64,000 bases of DNA from Streptomyces rapamycinicus NRRL 5491 (GTDB lineage: Bacteria > Actinomycetota > Actinomycetes > Streptomycetales > Streptomycetaceae), in the NCBI RefSeq assembly GCF_024298965.1, contig NZ_CP085193.1, positions 3,720,001-3,784,000 on the forward strand. Reading direction: 5' to 3'. A program made the translations under genes and the position numbers. The notes beneath the pieces were generated by a model. It was not told the origin of the DNA. It saw nothing but the letters and a program-made list of their open reading frames with translations, and searched no databases. Each line of letters begins with the position of its first letter. The first letter of the stretch is position 1. This document shows, in pieces, positions 51,611 to 59,370 of the stretch.

Positions 51611-51916
51611 CGGCCCCTCCACCACCTTTCCGTATCAGGGGAGACGCGCCCCGTACGCGTCCCCGTCACCATGTCTTCGAATGCGGCCACGAACATGGCC
51701 ACAGGGCATCCACCCCGATCGACGGGCAGCCGTCAAGACGCATTGGGTCACACACTGGTTTCCGTTACGCAGCCGGTACGGCGCGCGTCGTCCCGTTCAC
51801 GCAGAGTGTCGCATCGCGGCCATATCGTTATCCTCAATTTCAGCTCAGATGTAATGACGCTGGTCGCGGGCGCTCATTAGTGTCCTCCCAACCGAGGAGG
51901 ACGGAGCGAGACGCCG
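51611..51916. other. Divergent regulatory region between gluR and gluA
   Basis: No gene. It must hold the gluA promoter and GluR sites. An AT-rich patch (CCATATCGTTATCCTCAATTTC around 51820-51842, written here in two parts CCATATCGTT and ATCCTCAATTTC) is the likely promoter core. GTTAC-N6-GGTAC at 51764-51779 resembles a GlnR half-site (GTNAC-N6-GAAAC) with mismatch; direct repeats GTTACGCAG and GTTCACGCAG lie about 35 bp apart. I cannot choose the true site. Confidence 0.45.
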
Positions 51917-52693
51917 ATGAGCGAAGTATCGGTGACCAAGGACGCCGCACCGGTGGCGAACGCGTTGGTTGCGCTGTCAGGAGTCAACAAGCACTTCGGC
52001 GCGCTGCATGTGCTCCAGGACATCGACCTGACCATCAGCCGCGGCGAAGTGGTCGTCGTCATCGGGCCGTCCGGGTCCGGGAAGTCGACGCTGTGCCGCA
52101 CGGTCAACCGGCTGGAGACGATCGACTCCGGCTCCATCACGATCGACGGCAAGCCGCTGCCCCAGGAGGGCAGGGAGCTCGCCAGGCTGCGTGCCGACGT
52201 CGGCATGGTCTTCCAGTCCTTCAACCTCTTCGCGCACAAGACGGTGCTCGAGAACGTGATGCTGGGCCAGATCAAGGTCCGTAAGTCGGACAAGAAGGCC
52301 GCCGAGGAGAAGGCCCGCACGCTACTCGACCGGGTCGGCGTCGGCGCCCAGGCGGACAAGTACCCCGCCCAGCTGTCCGGTGGCCAGCAGCAGCGCGTGG
52401 CGATCGCGCGCGCCCTGGCCATGGACCCGAAGGTGATGCTCTTCGACGAGCCGACCTCGGCGCTGGACCCGGAGATGATCAACGAGGTGCTGGAGGTCAT
52501 GCAGCAGCTCGCCCGGGACGGCATGACGATGGTCGTCGTCACCCATGAGATGGGCTTCGCCCGCTCCGCGGCGAACCGGGTGGTCTTCATGGCCGACGGC
52601 CGGATCGTCGAAGAGGCCGAGCCGGAGCAGTTCTTCAACAACCCCCGCAGCGACCGGGCCAAGGACTTCCTGTCGAAGATCCTTCACCACTGA
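51917..52693 (+). CDS. gluA: Glutamate ABC transporter ATP-binding protein
   Basis: A 258-residue ATPase of the polar amino acid uptake family. Walker [11 protein letters not shown]-loop FQSFNLF, signature LSGGQQQR, Walker [13 protein letters not shown] and H-loop VVVTHEM are all present. ATG follows GGAGCGAG. First gene of the gluABCD operon (binding protein, two permeases downstream). The corresponding system of Corynebacterium and S. coelicolor imports glutamate. Confidence 0.95.
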   Translation: MSEVSVTKDAAPVANALVALSGVNKHFGALHVLQDIDLTISRGEVVVVIGPSGSGKSTLCRTVNRLETIDSGSITIDGKPLPQEGRELARLRADVGMVFQSFNLFAHKTVLENVMLGQIKVRKSDKKAAEEKARTLLDRVGVGAQADKYPAQLSGGQQQRVAIARALAMDPKVMLFDEPTSALDPEMINEVLEVMQQLARDGMTMVVVTHEMGFARSAANRVVFMADGRIVEEAEPEQFFNNPRSDRAKDFLSKILHH

Positions 52694-52792
52694 CCCAGCT
52701 GAGCCCGCCGGGCCCGCACTCGGCCCGGCAGACCGCTCCACGTTCGCCACTGCGTATGTGAACCACGTACTGAACACAGAGGGATGGGCACC

Positions 52793-53704
52793 ATGAGAAT
52801 TCGTAAGACGGCCGCGGCGGCCACGGTGGTTCTCGCGCTGGCCGCGACGGCGACCGCCTGTGGCGGCGAGAAGGGCAACGCTGGGGACAAGCCGAAGGGT
52901 GGCGAGGTCTTCAGCGGCGACTACACGGTCGCGAAGGATGTGAAGATCGACTCGCCGACGCTGAAGGCGGCGCAGAAGCGCGGCAAGATCGTCATCGGCG
53001 CCAAGGCCGACCAGCCCTTCCTCGGGTTCCAGGACACCGAGGGCAAGCGCTCCGGCTTCGACATCGAGATCGCCAAGATGGTCGCCGCCGACCTCGGCTT
53101 CTCCGCGGACAAGATCAGCTTCAAGACGGTGGACTCCAACGTCCGCGAGACCTCGATCTCCAAGGGCCAGGTCGACTACTACGTCGGCACCTACACCATC
53201 AACGACGAGCGCAAGAAGCAGGTCGGCTTCGCGGGCCCGTACCTCACGGCCGGCGCCGACCTGCTGGTGCGCGAGGAGGACAAGGGCAAGATCACCGGCC
53301 CGGACAGCATCAAGGGCAAGAAGGTCTGCTCGATCGTCGGCTCCACCCCGCTCCAGGAGATCAAGAAGCCGAAGTACGGCGCCAAGACCACCGAGCTGAG
53401 CAAGTACTCGCTCTGCGTCAAGCAGCTGCTCGACGGCCAGGTCGACGCGGTCACCACCGACGACGCCATCCTCAAGGGCTACGCCGCCCAGCGCCCGAGC
53501 AAGCTGCACGTGGTCGGCAAGCCGTTCACCGAGGAGCCGTACGGCGTCGGCATGGACAAGAACGACAAGGCGCTCCGCGACGCGATCAGCGACTCGCTCG
53601 AGAAGCACATCAAGAACGGCGACTACAAGAAGGCGTACGAGGGCACGCTCGGCAAGTCCGGCTCCTCCTACGTCGCGCCGAAGACGCCGCTGCCGCGCTA
53701 CTGA
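52793..53704 (+). CDS. gluB: Glutamate ABC transporter binding lipoprotein
   Basis: A 303-residue periplasmic-type binding protein. The signal peptide ends in LAATATAC with Cys22 as lipidation site, followed by a Gly/Asn linker. The mature part is a type II amino acid binding fold: KIVIGAKADQPFLGFQD, SGFDIEIAKMVAADLGF, GQVDYYVGTYTIND and DGQVDAVTTDDAIL. ATG at MRIRK chosen over an ATG three codons earlier because the GAGGG site would overlap that one. 99 nt separate it from gluA and 97 from gluC, with a small GTGCG/CGCAC hairpin before gluC that may lower permease expression relative to the binding protein. Confidence 0.95.
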   Translation: MRIRKTAAAATVVLALAATATACGGEKGNAGDKPKGGEVFSGDYTVAKDVKIDSPTLKAAQKRGKIVIGAKADQPFLGFQDTEGKRSGFDIEIAKMVAADLGFSADKISFKTVDSNVRETSISKGQVDYYVGTYTINDERKKQVGFAGPYLTAGADLLVREEDKGKITGPDSIKGKKVCSIVGSTPLQEIKKPKYGAKTTELSKYSLCVKQLLDGQVDAVTTDDAILKGYAAQRPSKLHVVGKPFTEEPYGVGMDKNDKALRDAISDSLEKHIKNGDYKKAYEGTLGKSGSSYVAPKTPLPRY

Positions 53705-53801
53705 GCAGGGCTCTCCGTCCGCTCGTTCACCCGTTCGCCTGTTCGCCTCGAAGCCGGTGCGCTCCGCACGCCGCTGACCTGACCGCTACCGCGGAGAATC
53801 G

Positions 53802-54449
53802 ATGAACGTACTTCTCGATCATTTGCCCCAGTTCCGGGAGGGGTTCCTGGGAACCCTCTCCATCACGGCGGCCAGTGCGGCGCTGGCCCTCGTGCTGGGC
53901 GTCGTCATAGCCGGCTTCCGGGTGTCGCCCATACCGCCGCTGCGGGCGTTCGGGACGGCCTGGGTCACCCTGCTGCGCAACACCCCGCTGACCCTGCTGT
54001 TCCTGATCTCGTTCTTCGTGATCCCGCAGATCTTCTTCCCGGGAACGAGCCCCTTCGTCCTCGCCATGATGGCGCTGGGCTGCTACACGTCGTCCTTCGT
54101 CTGCGAGGCCGTGCGGTCCGGTATCAACACGGTGCCGCTCGGCCAGGCGGAGGCCGCCCGCAGCCTGGGGATGACCTTCTTCCAGACCCTCCGGCTGATC
54201 GTCCTCCCCCAGGCCACCCGGTCCGTGATTCCCCCCATGAGCAGCATCTTCATCGCGCTCACCAAGAACTCGGCCATCGCCGGGGCATTCAGCAACACCG
54301 AACTGTTCAATGTCTCGAAGCTGCTGAGTGACAAGGGCTTCGCGATCGGCTGGATCTTCCTGTGGATCGCGCTGTGCTACCTGGTCATCACGTTCGCCAT
54401 CAGCGGTCTCTTCCGGCTGCTGGAGAACCGCCTGGAGGTGGCCCGATGA
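53802..54449 (+). CDS. gluC: Glutamate ABC transporter permease GluC
   Basis: A 215-residue membrane protein of the HisM/GlnP type with about five hydrophobic segments. The cytoplasmic EAA loop is EAARSLGMTFFQTLRLIVLPQA in two stretches. The sequence NTPLTLLFLISFF is typical of amino acid permeases. Its stop overlaps the gluD start by four bases (ATGA), so the two are translationally coupled and probably form the heterodimeric channel. Confidence 0.95.
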   Translation: MNVLLDHLPQFREGFLGTLSITAASAALALVLGVVIAGFRVSPIPPLRAFGTAWVTLLRNTPLTLLFLISFFVIPQIFFPGTSPFVLAMMALGCYTSSFVCEAVRSGINTVPLGQAEAARSLGMTFFQTLRLIVLPQATRSVIPPMSSIFIALTKNSAIAGAFSNTELFNVSKLLSDKGFAIGWIFLWIALCYLVITFAISGLFRLLENRLEVAR

Positions 54450-55390
54450 GCTCGAGCGTCCTGTACGACGCCCCAGGGCCCAAGGCCCGCGTCCGGAACC
54501 GCGTCTTCTCCGTCGTCGGCGGCCTGGCCGTCCTCGGGCTGATCGTCTTCGCGGTGGTGCGGCTCAACGCCAAGGGCCAGTTCGCGCCCGAGATGTGGGA
54601 CATCTTCAACTACGCGGGGGTGCGGACCAGCATCCGCGACGGCGTGGTCACCACCCTGAAGGTGTTCGCGGTCGCGGCGGTCCTCTCCCTCGCCCTCGGT
54701 GTGCTGCTGGCCGTGGGCCGGCTCTCGGACCACAAGCCCGTCCGCTGGTTCGCTACCGGCTTCATCGAGCTGTTCCGGGCCGTCCCGCTGCTGATCACCA
54801 TCTACGTGCTGTGGGTGCTCTTCCTGACCTACCGCTCGGACCTGGGGCTCAGCGGTGACAACACCGGCTTCTGGGCCCTGGTCATCGGCCTGACCGTCTA
54901 CAACGGCTCGGTCCAGGCCGAGGTCCTGCGGGCGGGCATCAACTCGGTGCCCAGGGGCCAGCGCGAGGCCGCGTACGCCCTGGGCATGCGCAAGACCCAG
55001 GTCATGATGACGGTCCTGGTGCCGCAGGCCGTACGGGCGATGCTGCCGACCATCATCAGCCAGCTGGTGGTGACGCTGAAGGACACCTCCCTCGGCTATG
55101 TCATCACCTACCAGGAGCTGCTGTTCCAGCTTCAGCAGCTGGCCGGCAACATCGTGGTCAACGACGAGAACCCCTACGTCCCGGTGATCATCGTCGGCGG
55201 TGTCATCTACATCGCGATGTGCCTGGCCCTCTCCGCCCTCGCCACCTGGATCGAGCGGCGCGGCCGGCGCGCCAAGACCGGCATCCGGGTCGCGGACGCC
55301 GGACAGCCGCTCGCGGCCGCCGACGCGCTCGACGTCGTCGACCAGTCCGCGACCTCCGCTCCGAACGCGTCCGCGGGCAAGACGAACTGA
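54446..55390 (+). CDS. gluD: Glutamate ABC transporter permease GluD
   Basis: A 314-residue permease with a longer N-terminal cytoplasmic and membrane region than GluC. EAA loop: REAAYALGMRKTQVMMTVLVPQA in two parts; ELFRAVPLLITIYVLW precedes it. The last 50 residues are a soluble Ala/Asp-rich tail. ATG behind GGAGGTGGCCCG, overlapping gluC. Last gene of the operon, followed by two strong hairpins. Confidence 0.95.
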   Translation: MSSSVLYDAPGPKARVRNRVFSVVGGLAVLGLIVFAVVRLNAKGQFAPEMWDIFNYAGVRTSIRDGVVTTLKVFAVAAVLSLALGVLLAVGRLSDHKPVRWFATGFIELFRAVPLLITIYVLWVLFLTYRSDLGLSGDNTGFWALVIGLTVYNGSVQAEVLRAGINSVPRGQREAAYALGMRKTQVMMTVLVPQAVRAMLPTIISQLVVTLKDTSLGYVITYQELLFQLQQLAGNIVVNDENPYVPVIIVGGVIYIAMCLALSALATWIERRGRRAKTGIRVADAGQPLAAADALDVVDQSATSAPNASAGKTN

Positions 55391-55399
55391 GGGGACGCC

Positions 55400-55436
55400 C
55401 CCGGCTCTCCGGGCGGACGCCGTCCGGAGAGCCGGG
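55400..55436. terminator. First terminator after gluD
   Basis: 13-bp perfect stem (55400-55412 with 55424-55436), 11-nt loop, starting 10 nt after the gluD stop codon. Confidence 0.85.
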
Positions 55437-55478
55437 CGGGCGCCGCCCGGGGCCGGGCGGATGAGCGTGACCCTTACC

Positions 55479-55506
55479 AGGGCGGTGGCGCACGCGCCAC
55501 CGCCCT
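55479..55506. terminator. Second terminator after gluD
   Basis: 12-bp perfect stem (55479-55490 with 55495-55506) around CACG. Together with the first hairpin it gives a tandem termination site between gluD and the flavin hydroxylase gene. Confidence 0.85.
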
Positions 55507-55583
55507 TCGTCGCTTGACGCGGGCAGCGGCAGTGGGTTGCATGCTTTCTGTGATCGCTCACCGGGTTTCAACTGCCAATTTCC

Positions 55584-55598
55584 GTACGTCACGTACGA
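55584..55598. promoter_or_regulatory. 15-bp palindrome CGTACGT-C-ACGTACG before the flavin hydroxylase gene
   Basis: Perfect symmetry around base 55591, 26 nt upstream of the ATG. Likely an operator or a transcription start-proximal site; the regulator is not next door. Confidence 0.5.
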
Positions 55599-55623
55599 CC
55601 CGCAGGGCCAAAGGAACCGCACC

Positions 55624-57363
55624 ATGGACCCGGTGATCGTCGCCGGGGCGGGCCCGGTCGGCCTGACCCTGGCCCTCGCCCTCGCGCGCCTCGAGGTGCC
55701 CGTCATCCTGCTGGACGAGTCCACGGAAACCGAGGAGAGCCGTCTGGCCCGCACCGTCGTGCTGCGCCCGGACGCCGCCGCCCTGCTGGAGCGACTGGGC
55801 TGCCGGGTCACCGCCCGCACCCGGCCGTGGACCGGATGGCGCACGATGCGGCGGCGACAGCTGGTGCGGCAGGTGCCCCTCACTCCCGGCAGCCTCTTCG
55901 GCGGTCCGCCGTCGCCCGAGCGCGGCACCGGCGGCTGGAACGGCGGCCTTACGGAGGCCATGGAGGCTCCCGACGGTGACGCGCCCTCCTCCGAGGACGA
56001 GTCGGCACCGGTATCGGCGCCCTCACCGCTGCATCTGCCCCAGCACGAGCTCACCCGGGCGCTACGGGGCTCGCTGGCCGCCATGGGCGACGAAGACCTC
56101 GTCCGGATCGTCTCCGGAACCCGGATCGACGACCTGGAGCAGGACGACCACGGAGTCGGGGTGCGCACCCGGGGCGCCCAGGCCACCTGGTGGCGGGGCA
56201 GCTATCTGGTGGGCTGCGACGGGCCGCGATCCACCGTCCGCAAGCTCCTGGGCGTGCGCTTCCCAGGCCGTACGGCGGTGGAGCGGCACGCCGTCGCGGC
56301 GCTGCGCGCCGAACTCCCCTGGCCCGGCGAGGCCCTGCTGCACCGCTCCCCGCCCTGGCGCAGCATCGACGCCGAGGTCACCGCCCGGCCGCTGCCGCAC
56401 GGCCTGTGGCGGGTCGACTGGCTGCTGCCGCCCGGCCGCGACCTTGTCACCCCTGACGCCCTGATGGTGCGGGTGCGCGACACCCTCGCGGGGTGGTGCG
56501 GCGAATCCGAGCCCCCCTATGAGCTGCTGGACACCGGCGTGCACACCGTGCACCACCGGCTCGCGCTGCGCTGGCGCGCCGGGCGCGCCTTCCTGGCCGG
56601 GGACGCCGCCCATCTGCTGGGCGCGCTCGGCACCCAGGGGCTCGAGGAGGGGCTGCGGGACGTCGACAACCTCGCCTGGAAGCTCTCCCTCGCCTGGCAC
56701 CACGGGGCCTCGGACGCCCTGCTCGACAGCTATCAGGCGGAGCGGCGCGGAGCCGTCGGGGCCCGGCTGCGCGCGGCGGACCAGGCGCTGCCGCTGGTGC
56801 GGGCGGCCGGCGGCTGGCACGCGGTTCGGCGCACCGTGCGGCCCGGCGGGGCGCGCGGGCACGACGCGCTGCTCACCGAGGGTCACCTCGGGCGGGGTCC
56901 GCTGGGCGCGCCACCCGTCTACGACCGTTCGCCGCTGGCCCCGGCCGCGCCGCCGGACGGCTCGGTCACGGTGGGCACGGCGCTGGGGGCGCCGGTCGCC
57001 GATGTGCCGGTGACCGCGCCGGACGGTTCGGTCGTACGGCTGCGGGAGCGGCTCGGCCGGGAGCTACTGGTGGTGCTGGTCGCCCCCGGCACCGGGGTGT
57101 GGGACCGCCGCCACTGGATGCGCGCCGGGCTGATGCCGCGGCTGGCGGCGGCCGTCGCGGCGCTGCCCCTGCGCACCGAGTTGCTGGTCACCGAGGCGTA
57201 CCCGGGCGCCCCGGCGCACACCGTGCTGCTGGTGCGGCCGGACGGCCATCTCGCCGCGGCGCTCTCCGGGGTGCGGCCGAGCGCGCTGTACGCGTGCGCG
57301 GACGCGGTCCGGGGCGGGAACGCGGCCAGGGGCGCCCCGGCGGAGGCCAGCGCACGGCGGTAG
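55624..57363 (+). CDS. FAD-dependent aromatic hydroxylase-like monooxygenase
   Basis: A 579-residue flavoprotein of the PHBH/UbiH fold. FAD-binding GAGPVGLTLALALAR at 7-21 with the acidic partner in VILLDES, the NAD(P)H/FAD motif GCDGPRSTVRKLLG and the GD motif FLAGDAAHLLGALGTQGLEEGLRD. A Gly/Glu/Ser-rich insert near 95-135 separates the first two. The C-terminal 150 residues form the thioredoxin-like domain of phenol-hydroxylase relatives (VVRLRERLGRELLVVLVAPG). ATG behind AAAGGA. The substrate (often a polyketide or phenol) is unknown and no biosynthetic cluster surrounds it. Confidence 0.85.
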   Translation: MDPVIVAGAGPVGLTLALALARLEVPVILLDESTETEESRLARTVVLRPDAAALLERLGCRVTARTRPWTGWRTMRRRQLVRQVPLTPGSLFGGPPSPERGTGGWNGGLTEAMEAPDGDAPSSEDESAPVSAPSPLHLPQHELTRALRGSLAAMGDEDLVRIVSGTRIDDLEQDDHGVGVRTRGAQATWWRGSYLVGCDGPRSTVRKLLGVRFPGRTAVERHAVAALRAELPWPGEALLHRSPPWRSIDAEVTARPLPHGLWRVDWLLPPGRDLVTPDALMVRVRDTLAGWCGESEPPYELLDTGVHTVHHRLALRWRAGRAFLAGDAAHLLGALGTQGLEEGLRDVDNLAWKLSLAWHHGASDALLDSYQAERRGAVGARLRAADQALPLVRAAGGWHAVRRTVRPGGARGHDALLTEGHLGRGPLGAPPVYDRSPLAPAAPPDGSVTVGTALGAPVADVPVTAPDGSVVRLRERLGRELLVVLVAPGTGVWDRRHWMRAGLMPRLAAAVAALPLRTELLVTEAYPGAPAHTVLLVRPDGHLAAALSGVRPSALYACADAVRGGNAARGAPAEASARR

Positions 57364-57569
57364 TGCGGGAAGTGCGGGCTCAGCGGGGCGCGCTGGGGAT
57401 GGCGCTCCTGCGCCCGGTCGCGTGTCCGGGCGCAGGAGTGCGTGTCCGGGCGCGGATGGTCGTCCGCGGGTGTGCGTGGTTGTCTCCGGGCGTGCGCTAT
57501 CTGGGCGCGCATCCGGGCCCAAGCCGGTGAGGTTGACCTTCCTTTCCGGCACATGATTCACTTCGCAGC

Positions 57570-57659
57570 GTGACTGACACCTGCTTGCCTCGCTTCTGGC
57601 GGAGGGTCCATCTGGACCTGGTCCGCTACGCGGGCTGTGTCTGTCGTCCGTCCTGTTGA
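57570..57659 (+). CDS. Cysteine-containing leader peptide upstream of cysteine dioxygenase
   Basis: A 29-residue open frame starting GTG: VTDTCLPRFW, then RRVHLDLVRYAGCVCRPSC. It has Cys at 5, 23, 25 and 29, so Cys codons cluster at the very end. The RRVHLDLVRYAGCVCR part fits the short RRxHxDL...C leader peptides seen in front of sulfur-metabolism genes in Streptomyces. It ends 61 nt before the cysteine dioxygenase start and its last codons overlap a sequence complementary to that gene's ribosome site. The ribosome site of the leader itself is weak, so the start is less sure than the end. Confidence 0.65.
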   Translation: MTDTCLPRFWRRVHLDLVRYAGCVCRPSC

Positions 57660-57714
57660 TCCGCCTCTTTCCCGCGCGGCGCGGCCGTGCCCCTTTCGCG
57701 ATCATTCAGGACGG
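57648..57714 (+). promoter_or_regulatory. Predicted RNA switch: anti-Shine-Dalgarno hairpin controlling cysteine dioxygenase
   Basis: CCGTCCTG (57648-57655, inside the leader's last codons) is perfectly complementary to CAGGACGG (57707-57714), which contains the ribosome site AGGACGG of the downstream gene. After a small internal loop GATC (57658-57661) pairs with GATC (57700-57703), extending the stem to 12 bp. A ribosome finishing the leader would cover the left arm and free the ribosome site. Confidence 0.55.
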
Positions 57715-57720
57715 TTCTCT

Positions 57721-58296
57721 GTGCCCGATGTACGCACTTCCCCCTCCAGTCCCGTGCGCCCCTCCGCGGGCCTCGTCACGGACCCCGCATCCGACCCCGT
57801 CGCCCCGCCCAGCGCCGCGGAACTGCTCGACTTCGCCCGCCGGACCGCCGCCGACGCCGAGCTCGTCGCCTCGCTTCCGCTCGATCCGGAGGGCCGCACC
57901 TGGCTGCGCCTCGACGGGCCGGGCGGCAGCGAAGCCTGGCTGATCGGCTGGCCTCCGGGCACCGGTACGGGCTGGCACGACCACGGCGGCTCCCATGGTG
58001 CCTTCGTCTCGGCGGCGGGTGAGCTCAACGAGCAGTCGCTCACCGCGCGTCTGCCCACCGAGGGCTGGAAGACCCTGGAGCTGGCCGACGGTGTGGACCG
58101 CGAGCGGCGGCTGCCCGCCGGGCAGGGCCGGGCCTTCGGACCACATCATGTGCATGAGGTGATCAACCCGTCCGACACCGAGCATGCGGTGTCGGTGCAC
58201 GCCTACTATCCGCCGCTGCCGCTCATGCGGCGCTACAGCCGCACCGGTCAGACGCTGCGGCTGGAGCAGGTCGAGCGGCCCGAGGAGTGGGGATGA
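57721..58296 (+). CDS. cdo: Cysteine dioxygenase
   Basis: A 191-residue cupin iron enzyme oxidising L-cysteine to cysteine sulfinate. Iron ligands appear as HDH in GTGWHDHGGSHGAF and the distal histidines in PHHVHEV; the NEQS region and a Tyr near YYPP supply other active-site residues, and a Cys-Tyr crosslink cysteine is not obvious, as in many bacterial enzymes. GTG start 6 nt after AGGACGG; the frame stays open upstream. It overlaps the rhodanese gene by 4 nt. Likely regulated by the leader peptide just upstream. Confidence 0.92.
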   Translation: MPDVRTSPSSPVRPSAGLVTDPASDPVAPPSAAELLDFARRTAADAELVASLPLDPEGRTWLRLDGPGGSEAWLIGWPPGTGTGWHDHGGSHGAFVSAAGELNEQSLTARLPTEGWKTLELADGVDRERRLPAGQGRAFGPHHVHEVINPSDTEHAVSVHAYYPPLPLMRRYSRTGQTLRLEQVERPEEWG

Positions 58297-58697
58297 ACGC
58301 GATGGGCACGACCAACACGACCAAGCGGAGCGTGGACGAGCTGCTGGCCGAGGCCCGCGAGGAGCTCGACCGGCTGGAGCCCCTCGACGCCGCCGCGGCG
58401 CAGGTCGAGGGCGCACTGCTGGTGGACATCCGGTACGCGGCGCTGCGGGAGCGCGACGGCACCATCCCGGGGGCGCTGATCGTCGAGCGGAACGAGCTGG
58501 AGTGGCGGCTCGACCCGCAGTGCGACCATCGGCTGCCCGAGGCCACCCACCACGATCTGCGGGTCGTGGTGGTGTGCAACGAGGGCTACGCGTCCAGCTT
58601 CGCCGCGGTCTCGCTGCGCCGGCTGGGGCTGGCGCGGGCGACCGATCTGACCGGCGGCTTCCAGGCGTGGCGCGCGGCGGGCCTTCCGGTCGGCTAA
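58293..58697 (+). CDS. Rhodanese-like sulfurtransferase
   Basis: A 134-residue single rhodanese domain. Active-site Cys is in VVVCNEGYASSFA, followed by SLRRLGL, DLTGGFQAWRAAGLPVG, all typical; VDIR and IPGALIVERNEL mark the N-terminal half. ATG overlaps the dioxygenase stop (ATGA) with GAGGAG upstream, so it is translationally coupled. Coupling to cysteine dioxygenase suggests handling of persulfide or sulfite-level sulfur made from cysteine. Confidence 0.92.
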   Translation: MNAMGTTNTTKRSVDELLAEAREELDRLEPLDAAAAQVEGALLVDIRYAALRERDGTIPGALIVERNELEWRLDPQCDHRLPEATHHDLRVVVVCNEGYASSFAAVSLRRLGLARATDLTGGFQAWRAAGLPVG

Positions 58698-58727
58698 CAC
58701 CCCGCGTCTCGGGTGCCGGACGGGCCT

Positions 58728-58758
58728 TGAGCTCTCGGAGGTCGGCCGCCGAGGCTCA
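58728..58758. terminator. Hairpin between convergent rhodanese and recX genes
   Basis: TGAGC and CTCGG pair with CCGAG and GCTCA around a 10-nt loop with one bulged T. It overlaps the recX stop codon. Confidence 0.6.
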
Positions 58759-59367
58759 GAGATCCGGGAGGTGATACTCCAGCAGCTCCGGGTCCTCCCC
58801 CTCCTCCTCCAGCGCGCGCCGCACCACCCGCAGCGCCAGCCCCTCGGAGTAGCCCTTGCGGGCCAGCATCCCGGCGAGACGGCGTATCCGCTTCTCCCGG
58901 TCCAGGCCACGGGTGGCCCTCAGCTTGCGCTCGACCAGCTCGCGCGCGGTCTGCTCCTCCTGGTCGGCGTCGAGCTGTCCCACCGCGTCGTCGATCAGGG
59001 TGGAGTCCACGCCCTTGGTGCGCAGCTCCCGGGCGAGCGCCCGCCGGGCGAGCCCTCGGCCGTGGTGCCGGGACTCCACCCACGCCTCCGCGAACGCCGC
59101 GTCGTCGATCAGACCGACGTCCTCGAACCGGGACAGCACCTCCTGCGCCGCGTCATCGGGGATGCCCCGGGTGCGCAGCGCGTCCGCGAGCTGCTTACGA
59201 GTGCGCGGGGTCCCGGTGAGCAAGCGCAGGCAGATTGCCCGCGCCTGCTCCTCCGGGCCCGGCGGCGGCCCCTGCTCGGCCCTCGACAAGGAGGGGACGC
59301 CGCTGTCCGGACGGTCCGGGCGCTCCGGACGGCCTGGGCCGTCCGGCCATTCGGTCCGCCGTGTCAT
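58756..59367 (-). CDS. recX: RecA modulator RecX
   Basis: A 203-residue helical protein that limits RecA filaments. Three RecX repeats of triple helices can be traced (RAICLRLLTGTPRTRKQLADAL; DDAAFAEAWVESRHHGRGLARRALAREL; RIRRLAGMLARKGYSEGLALRVV, each shown within the limit in parts). The first 40 residues are Pro/Asp/Arg-rich. ATG begins 3 nt after the recA stop codon, making an obvious operon. Confidence 0.94.
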   Translation of the reverse strand: MTRRTEWPDGPGRPERPDRPDSGVPSLSRAEQGPPPGPEEQARAICLRLLTGTPRTRKQLADALRTRGIPDDAAQEVLSRFEDVGLIDDAAFAEAWVESRHHGRGLARRALARELRTKGVDSTLIDDAVGQLDADQEEQTARELVERKLRATRGLDREKRIRRLAGMLARKGYSEGLALRVVRRALEEEGEDPELLEYHLPDL

Positions 59368-59370
59368 GGA

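Noticed and set aside
51764..51779. GlnR-binding site in the gluR-gluA promoter
   Set aside because: Only one half of the two-part site is recognisable and it has a mismatch; kept only as a remark in the intergenic entry.
55461..55517. An 18-codon open frame after gluD (MSVTLTRAVAHA...)
   Set aside because: It lies across the second terminator hairpin and contains no Cys or other telling codons, so it is better explained as part of that hairpin.
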